A DNA stretch of 64,000 bases. Source: Lathyrus oleraceus. Lineage: Eukaryota > Streptophyta > Magnoliopsida > Fabales > Fabaceae. The notes below the pieces were generated by a model, which saw only the letters and a program-made list of their open reading frames with translations, was not told the DNA's origin and did not search any database. The stretch is from assembly GCF_024323335.1 (NCBI RefSeq), contig NC_066581.1, positions 37,385,199-37,449,198 on the forward strand, given 5' to 3'. Shown here one piece after another: positions 57,574 to 64,000 of this stretch (positions are counted from its first letter, which is position 1; every line of letters starts with the position of its first letter). The position numbers were made by a program, and so were the translations under genes.

Positions 57574-57799
57574 GACGTGAGGGGTGCTAATACCTTCCCC
57601 TTGCGTAATCGACTCCCGAACCCTGATATTGGTTGCGATGACCATATCTTATCCTTTCTTTTAGAGGTTTTATCGATATTTCCCCTTTCCTTTTTAGGAA
57701 TAAATAAAGTTCGATGGCGACTCTGTTCAGTCCATCATTGCGAGCGTGCGATCGCGCTTCGTTTTAAAGTCGTATCCCCATTTTTCGAGGTGCGATAGA

Positions 57800-57817
57800 T
57801 GGCGACTCTGCTGGGGA
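57800..57817 (+). other. Primer binding site of element F
   Basis: TGGCGACTCTGCTGGGGA, the same 18 bases as in A and E but in plus orientation. Confidence 0.92.
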
Positions 57818-58560
57818 TGGCCCATCCCTAAGTGAGTCAAGCCTAGTTAGGTCGTTTGTGTGCCTTTGTTTGTTTACCTATGTGGCTTTTCTTTATTGTT
57901 TTTATTATCTCTATTGTCATATTGATATGAGTCTGCTGTATTGGTTCGATTATGGTTTGGTACTTGGATACTCTGATTGCAAACCTTGTGGGAAAGACTT
58001 TTTACCCGAGTCTCGAGTAAAAACATAAGATAGGATGAGGTTGAGTAGTGCGGGTCCGCGAGATGTATTTCTCGTTGGGTCGGTACGAGAACCTTACTTA
58101 GAGTAGATTCTTGAGAGGATGTTGTCGCTCGGGAAGTAAGTTGCTGTAAGCTTCGATATTTTCTTTAGGATCCATGACTCTGAGAACCATTTGTAGAACC
58201 TTAGTTCTTTGTCCAACTAGGAAATATGGTTGCATAGTTTGGGTCTGCGAGATGAATTTCTCGTTGGATCGATGCGAGAACCTCACTTAGAGTAGATTCT
58301 TTAGATGGAGTTGATGCCCGACAAGTAAGTTGCCGCAGGTAGCAAACAGTCTAATGGATCCATGATTCTAGGAACTTTTTTAAAAACCTTAAATCATACC
58401 TGGTGAGAACCTTGTTCTATATAAATCAATCAGACTTACCATGCCTTAAGCCTATTGAACCTATACAAAAAAAATGCATCACATTCATACATTGCATCAA
58501 CATCATAAAAAGCAAGCTCTTAGTTGTCTCTTATTTGTTTCAGGAATTGAGAACTTGAAA
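57818..58560 (+). other. 5' leader of element F with a 189-bp direct repeat
   Basis: Two diverged copies of a segment starting GGGTCCGCGAGATG (58052) and GGGTCTGCGAGATG (58241). They share TCTCGTTGG, CGAGAACC, CTTAGAGTAGATTCTT, AAGTAAGTTGC and GGATCCATGA. Leader position suggests a packaging or translation role (inference). Confidence 0.7.
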
Positions 58561-60536
58561 ATGACAACTTCAAGGAGACACACTTTCATGCTTAAGTACA
58601 AGGAACCTAAGTTGGACAGTCTGAAGGGTTTGATCTCTGATTTGACTCTCAGCAGACGTGATGAGTTCGGAAAAAACTATGGGAAAATTTTGAGCCTTCT
58701 AACTAAGAAAGTTGACTATGGAATTATCGGCTCTTTGGCACAATATTATGATCCACCTCTACGCTGTTTCACATTCGCTGATTTCCAGCTAGCTCCTACT
58801 TTGGAAGAAGTTGAGAGAATCGTGGGTCTCGAATTGAAAGATTTCAATCCATTTCCAAAGCTCGAAGAAGATATGTGCCCAAAGAAGATAGCTTCAGCCC
58901 TAAGTATCAATATCCCGACTGTTCGAGACAATTGGGTTGAAAAAGGGGGTTGCGAAGGTTTTGCCGCGATGTTTTTGGAAGATTTAGCTCTAAAGTTCAA
59001 GAAAAATGGAAATTGGAATGCATTCTATGCTGTGTTGGCTTTATTGATCCATGGGATTGTGCTCTTCCCAGATGTTGAAAAATTTGTGGATCAAGTAGCC
59101 ATAGAAGTCTTTCTCTCTGGCAATCCAGTACCATTTCTCTTAGCTGACATTTACCATGCCCTTCACACTCGACATGAAAAGAGGGGTGGAACTTTGTTGT
59201 GCTGTGCTCCTTTGCTTTACACTTGGTTCATGCAACACATGCCCGAAGAAGGTCCTTTTGTGGAAAAAGAACTTAAATCTCCTCAAAAATTAGCTTCTCT
59301 CACCACAAGTTCCATCAGATGGTATATCCGAGAGTGGGAAACCCCAGACATATAGTCAGCTGTGGGGAATTCCCTAATGTACCGTTGTTGGGTACCAAGG
59401 GTTACATCAATTATAACCCTATGTTATCTCGAATGCAACACGGTTACTCCATGGATGGTCCTCCTGACGCAAAGGACTTACAGCCGTTTGTGCTCTCTGA
59501 CATCCAACAAAGCAATCCTGATGTAAGAGCAGTACAAAAGGCTTGGTTAAAGGTTGTAAGGAAGGGTAAAGAGTTTGGAAAAAGAAACATTCTCGCCAAA
59601 GAACCTTACACTCAATGGGTGAAAGAAAGAGTTGAGGAAATCCATTTGCCATTTATCTTAAAGGCTTCAGCTTTTCCTAAAACTCCTGAGCCCAAGCCCA
59701 TACTCCCTGAGGACATGGAGAAACTCGCTACTAAGGTTAAGGAGCTCGAATTGGAGAATACTGAATTACGGATTCAGATGAACCGAGTTATCTTGGAAAA
59801 TCAGAATTTGAAAGAGGAACGTAAGGGAAAAGCCCAAGAACTTGAGGATAGTAACAAGAGAGCCAGGCTATTGGAAGACCAGAAAGATGATCTTGATCAT
59901 ATCCTTATAGGTTCCACATCAGTGATCCGAACCAGGAAGGAAGAGCTCAAGAAAGATGAGTATAGGATTTGTGAGTTAGGGAGAATGTTGGATAAATCTC
60001 TTATGGATAAAAAAGAAATTAAGCTCGACTTTGAGGCACAGATCTATGAATTGAGGGACGCTCTGAAGAAATGCGAGGAAAAGTTGTCTCGCGAGATACT
60101 CCAAAAAGAAGAAGCTGAAAGAAACTGTCACCATCTCAGGTACCAGTTGGAAGAAGCTACTAGGAGGTTTGCAGTTTTGGAGAGCCAAGAAGGTGATGCA
60201 GCCTACTTACTCCTAAAGAATGATTGTGTGTGCTGGAAGAGGTTGTATAGAGAGGCTAGAGCAACCTTAGATGAAGATCAAAAGGTCATTCAGAATCTCC
60301 AAGAGCTCTATGTTGAATGGAATGGCAAGTTCCGCAACTTAGCTAGGTTTGTTAACCTCAATATGTTGGAACACCCAGAAAAACCCCAGGAAGCGGATTG
60401 GTGTATGTGTCCAGAAAACACGCCTCCTCAAGTTTTCAATTTCGTCAAGTTTATCAAGAAAATGATGAATGAGCTCACCACAGATCTGGCTACGATCATA
60501 AGAGCTGAGACAGAACTTAAGTTTACTTGTACTTGA
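58561..60536 (+). pseudogene. Ogre ORF1 protein of element F (one frameshift)
   Basis: Start MTTSRRHTFMLKYKEP at 58561; an upstream in-frame ATG at 58474 is less likely because A and E start at the equivalent of 58561. N-terminal domain: LAQYYDPPLRCFTFADFQLA, LEEVERIVGLEL, HGIVLFPDVEKFVDQVAIEV, NPVPFLLADIYHALHTRH. A one-base shift near 59340-59355 leads to VSCGEFPNVPLLGTKGYINY and WVKERVEE. A long coiled coil follows at about 59700-60300 (ELELENTELRIQMNRVILEN, ELRDALKKCEEKLSREIL). About 658 codons, longer than in E (about 547). Function unknown. The pairing of a globular N-terminal domain with a coiled coil is common to E and F, and a shorter coiled-coil-like tail remains in A. Confidence 0.82.
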
Positions 60537-60846
60537 ATTTGAATTGTTGGTGTTTAAATCTTTTTGAATTCGAATCATGTGTACTTGAAGTTAAATCCTT
60601 TTGTATTCGAATTTGATTTTAATTAATGGAAGTTGTCATTTTGGGTCTCAATTATTACATGTTGTTCTTATATTCTAACATTGCTGGAATAAATAATAAA
60701 GATAACTAAGAGCTTTGCACAAAATGCACCCATAACATGCACTCATGTCATTCTTCAAACAAAACAAAAACTCATTTTTGTGTCTTCTTTAGTTCCACAC
60801 TGAGTCCTCAACACCACTACAACACCAGAGCCAAGCTCGTCAAAGA
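60537..60846 (+). other. Spacer between ORF1 and gag of element F
   Basis: About 310 A/T-rich bases. Nothing recognised. Confidence 0.6.
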
Positions 60847-62281
60847 ATGGCAGATCACGAACAAGAATTGGAGCGAGTAAGCTCAAAACTCGAAGACCTA
60901 CGAGGAAACATGGGTCAAGTCATGGAGATACTATAGGTCATCAGGGCAAAGTTAGACACCCAAACAACAGTCGTTTCAGAAATCGTCGGTCCCACGATTG
61001 AACCCCAACCTGCAAGGACAGTACCAACAACCTGGCCAGCCTATGGTTTACCTCCCGGTTTCACACCTCCAGTTGAAGGCGCCCCTAGTTTTGCACAATC
61101 CACTCAGCAGATGGCTCCTCTACCAACCATCAATGAAAATCATCTAGTGGTCCACACGTTCGCACCACCTCTCGTTCGTGCACATGTGTAACCTTATTTT
61201 GAGGATCAACAACATGCTCCGGACTTTTCAGACGAAGATGATGAAAGGCAGGAAGACATAAGAGGGATGAAAGAGAATTTCCAGATTCTTGAAAAAAGGT
61301 TAAGAGCTATGGAAGGTGACCAAGTTTTTGGTGCTACTGCTAAGGAGATGTGCTTAGTGTCAGGTCTTGTGATTCCTGCAAATTTCAAGACCCCAGATTT
61401 CGATAGGTATGAGGGCCACTCGTGTCCTAAAAGTCACCTTATTATGTACTATCGAAAAATGGATGCGCACGTGGAGGATGATAAACTTATGATACATTAC
61501 TTCCAAGACAGCTTGAGGGGTGCTCCCTCTAAGTGGTACTTAAGCCTTGATCAAAGTAGGATTCGTTGTTTCCAAGACTTATCTGACGCTTTCATCCAAC
61601 ATTATAAGTATAACATGGATATGGCCCCAGATAGGAGGCAATTGCTCAGCATGTCCCAGAAAGATAATGAGTCTTTTAAGGAATATGCACAACGATGGAA
61701 GGAAGTGGCCTCGCAAGTCGAACCATCCCTTGCTGAGAAGGAGTTAGCAGATTGGTTCATGGATACAGTAAAACCTATGTTCTATGAAAGGATGGTGAGT
61801 AGTGTATCTGCAAGCTTCTCTGACTTGGTTGTCGTGGGCATAAAGGTCGAGCTTGGATTGAAGAATGGAAAAATGATAACCACCCCTGAAACATCTGGTA
61901 ATAATGCCAAAAAGTTTCATGGAAGTTTTCAAAGAAAGAAAGAGGGTGAAACAAATGCAGTGTCAACCAGTCAAAAGAGGAGTCTTTCATGGAAGAAGCA
62001 ACACCAATTTGCTCAACAACAACCAACTTATCCAATACAATATGTTCAACAACCATATGTGGCAGTTGTCACACCAAATTTCAACCAATCACAAACTTCT
62101 GTCTATCAACCTATTCAACAAGCACCGGTATACCAGCAAGCGCCCGCGCCACCTGCTCATCAACAGCCAAGAGCACAGGCTCCTCGTCCACAAAATCCTC
62201 CAAATCCAAATAGGGTACAAAGAGGTAGACTTTCGTTTGCTTCAATCCCTATGACATACACTGAATTGTACCCATCGTTAC
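60847..62281 (+). pseudogene. Element F gag, with two stops and truncated by element G
   Basis: Start MADHEQELERVSSKLEDL at 60847. In-frame stops TAG at 60934-60936 and TAA at 61189-61191 break the N-terminal region. The rest is open and carries FKTPDFDRYEGHSCPKSHLI, FQDSLRGAPSKWYLSL, MDMAPDRRQLLSMSQKDNES and FKEYAQRWKEVASQVEPS. A Gln/Pro-rich linker leads to FASIPMTYTELYPSL. The frame then runs into the LTR of G at 62282, which removes the zinc knuckle, protease and pol from this window. Same gag family as A and E. Confidence 0.88.
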
Positions 62282-62463
62282 TGTCGCAACGCGAAAAATA
62301 ACCGGCTGGGAAAAAAACAGAGCCGCCACCGACGCTATTCATCCTATGATGGAAAGGGAGCGCAGGACTAACCTAAGAAAGGGAAAGGAACGGTCTTACG
62401 ACCAGGGATTGCAAGGTACGGGAGTCGGTTACGCAAGGGGAAGGTATTAGCACCCCTCACGTC

Positions 62464-62477
62464 CGCCGTACTCGACG
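62464..62477 (-). other. HP3 hairpin, AGTA loop (element G LTR)
   Basis: In sense CGTCG AGTA CGGCG. The middle pair is U-G in the sense RNA but would be C-A on the other strand, so it favours a sense-RNA structure. Confidence 0.55.
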
Positions 62478-62582
62478 GGATCCACGCTCAAAAGAATAGG
62501 AAAAGGGTTGCTCATAAAAACTGCTCAAAAATATTGCACAAACTGGAATGATAAACACAGCAAAAAAGGAAAAAGGGTTCCC

Positions 62583-62646
62583 GGAGAGATTTCGCTCAAT
62601 CTCCTGCCTACGTATCTCATCTGGTATGAGAATCAGGGCGACGTAG
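62583..62646 (-). other. HP1/HP2 module (element G LTR)
   Basis: GGAGA (62583-62587)/TCTCC (62600-62604), then CTACGT (62608-62613)/ACGTAG (62641-62646) with inner CTCAT/ATGAG. Confidence 0.6.
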
Positions 62647-64000
62647 TTCCCCTTAATAGGGGTAAAACACTCTCATAACCAGAGACCAGGGAGACAACAA
62701 ACTAATAGGGAGACTAAGACTCAAGCCTAATAGTTGTCATGCAATCAATATCCCTAAGTTGAGGTCTCTAACATGCATTCAACTTCCTCAGAAATCAATT
62801 ATACAACTCCTACAGAAATGGAGATGAGAAGAGGAAAGCAAATAAACACACCAAAACAAGTGAACAAGCATCACTCACTATATCCATACAAGAGGCCCAA
62901 ACAATGGGTAGGCTTTAGTCAAAAGGGGTCATATCAACCTCGACAAACAAGCCAAACTGTAAGGGGTAATCTGTAGCTCTTAACCACTGACATTGGTCAT
63001 CAGGGTGAGCAGATCAAAATGGAAATGAGGATGAGACCTCATGCTCTTAACCCTGGCCAGGGTGAGCTCAAGACACAGAAAGCGTGGGGATCCAGAAAGT
63101 GGGATCCTATTCCAATTGACAGACTCTGCCTCATCTTGGAGGTCTTATCAAATAACACATGCCTCATCTTGGAGGTCTTTGGCACAATTATAAACAAACA
63201 CAAAAATAGCCTCTGAAGGAGGACTTGCCAACAAAATGCCTGCCAAAAAGTGACAGGACTTCCAGACTACATGAAGTAAGAAGCTAACTACCTGAGTGGT
63301 GTATCAACCATAATCCAAGGCTTAAGCAAAAGCAAAAGCAAGCAAGCAACTAAGGTACCTGTACAAAAAGCTAAACAGTTAATACTTAAGTCAATAAACC
63401 AACAGGCAAATAGTGATACCATTCAACAGTTATACAACTCAATGAACAATGCTCAAGCACTCAAATGAACTCATGAGCTCAAGCACATCACTTAAAATCC
63501 TACAAAACAAACAAATGTTAGAACTCAAAGCATTTGTATCTCACAAAGTGAGAACAAGCTCAACCATCAATGCTAAATGTCAAAACCTGAAACACAAAGC
63601 ACAGTTAGTTTATGCACAAAACACTAGTGCAAAGACTAGATTCAAAATCAAACCAAATGATCAAAATAGAACCCAATCTTTTACATAATGCACAATCAAA
63701 CAATCAATAAAATGTCCTCAAAAGGACCAGCATCAATTCAATAAGTAAGTGTCTCAAATGATCTATGTCATGCAAGGACAAACAAATGTGCACAAAATGA
63801 ACTTCCAACTTAGCAAATTCACATCAAATCAGAAATGCATGCAATGGCTTTGAGATTTTTTGTACAAGTTCCTCATATCATGAATGTTCAACATGCAAAA
63901 TATCAAATCCAGAAAGATGTCAATGCTATGTAAACAAAAATGCACCAATTCAATGTCAAAAACGTGACACAAATTGTCACCTTATTCTCCATGTGTCAAA

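Larger units (their letters stand above)
48979..57797 (+). mobile_element. Putative 8.8-kb 5' LTR of element F
   Basis: It starts TGTCATACCCCGATTTTGGT at an abrupt break in D's repeat and ends TGCGATA two bases before a perfect PBS, so the ends fit one LTR. At 8,819 bp it is far longer than the other LTRs. About 4.1 kb is a tandem array (52870-57060), and about 2.3 kb is a gene-like segment (49800-52140) that may be a separate insertion. A TATA-like CATATATAAAC is at 49680-49690. The only partner LTR would be outside the window, so the outer limits cannot be tested here. Confidence 0.65.
62282..64000 (-). mobile_element. Outer end of the LTR of element G (minus), runs off window
   Basis: Starts TGTCGCAACGCGAAAAATAA at 62282, directly in F's gag, with no PBS beside it. 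It is therefore the outer U5 end of G's 3' LTR. The first 370 bases align with the U5 of E and H. It holds an AGTA hairpin (62464-62477) and an HP1/HP2 module (62583-62646). The rest of the window is LTR DNA without genes. The expected target duplication is GTTAC (62277-62281); the other copy is outside. Confidence 0.85.

Overview
The window is plant nuclear DNA made almost entirely of nested LTR retrotransposons of the Ty3/gypsy Ogre (Tat) lineage. The lineage call rests on long LTRs (about 3.8-8.8 kb), a tRNA-Arg type primer binding site (TGGCGACTCTGCTGGGGA in sense), an extra ORF1 upstream of gag, a spliceable intron between protease and reverse transcriptase, a second (archaeal-type) RNase H before integrase, and repeat-rich 3' untranslated regions. 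Such a density of Ogre elements suggests a large-genome legume of tribe Fabeae (pea, vetch, faba bean, lentil); the species is inference. No convincing single-copy host gene was found.

Layout, with elements labelled A-H here. A (minus): gag-pro running off the left edge (1-2102), decayed ORF1 (2433-3882), PBS (4773-4790) and a 5' LTR from 4797 to 17738. That LTR is interrupted by H (8056-16159; target duplication TTGTG), an aberrant insertion whose two LTR segments are inverted, so both outer termini are U5 ends. A sits in the 3' UTR of B (plus; 17739-20809), which is followed by B's complete 3' LTR (20810-25651). B sits in a minus LTR remnant, C (25652-26949), which sits in the 3' UTR of D (plus; 26950-27784 and 48962-48978). 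E (minus, 27785-48956, target duplication CCCCC) is complete: 3' LTR, PPT, 3' UTR, INT/RNase H/RT, 252-bp intron, gag-pro, ORF1, PBS, 5' LTR. F (plus, from 48979) follows 17 bp after E's target duplication: an 8.8-kb 5' LTR carrying a tandem array with higher-order structure, then PBS, ORF1 and gag. F's gag is cut at 62282 by the LTR of G (minus), which runs off the right edge.

In each element ORF1 (function unknown) precedes gag-pro, and pol is reached by splicing. E is young: its LTRs differ by about a dozen substitutions plus one 791-bp deletion. Yet it carries seven single-base frameshifts, each consistent with loss of a base from a short homopolymer.

Three observations go beyond ordinary annotation. 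(1) The transcribed R-U5 part of the LTRs contains small hairpins whose stems change in a compensatory way between otherwise unalignable LTR families while loops stay fixed (AGTA in one, GCGAY in another). This points to a conserved structured RNA domain. (2) H forms a 2.9-kb inverted repeat just downstream of element A's TATA box, so A's promoter would transcribe a long hairpin RNA. (3) The 3' UTRs of B, D, E and H are studded with degenerate copies of the tRNA-Arg 3'-end sequence, complementary to the elements' own PBS, and several nested insertions lie at such copies.
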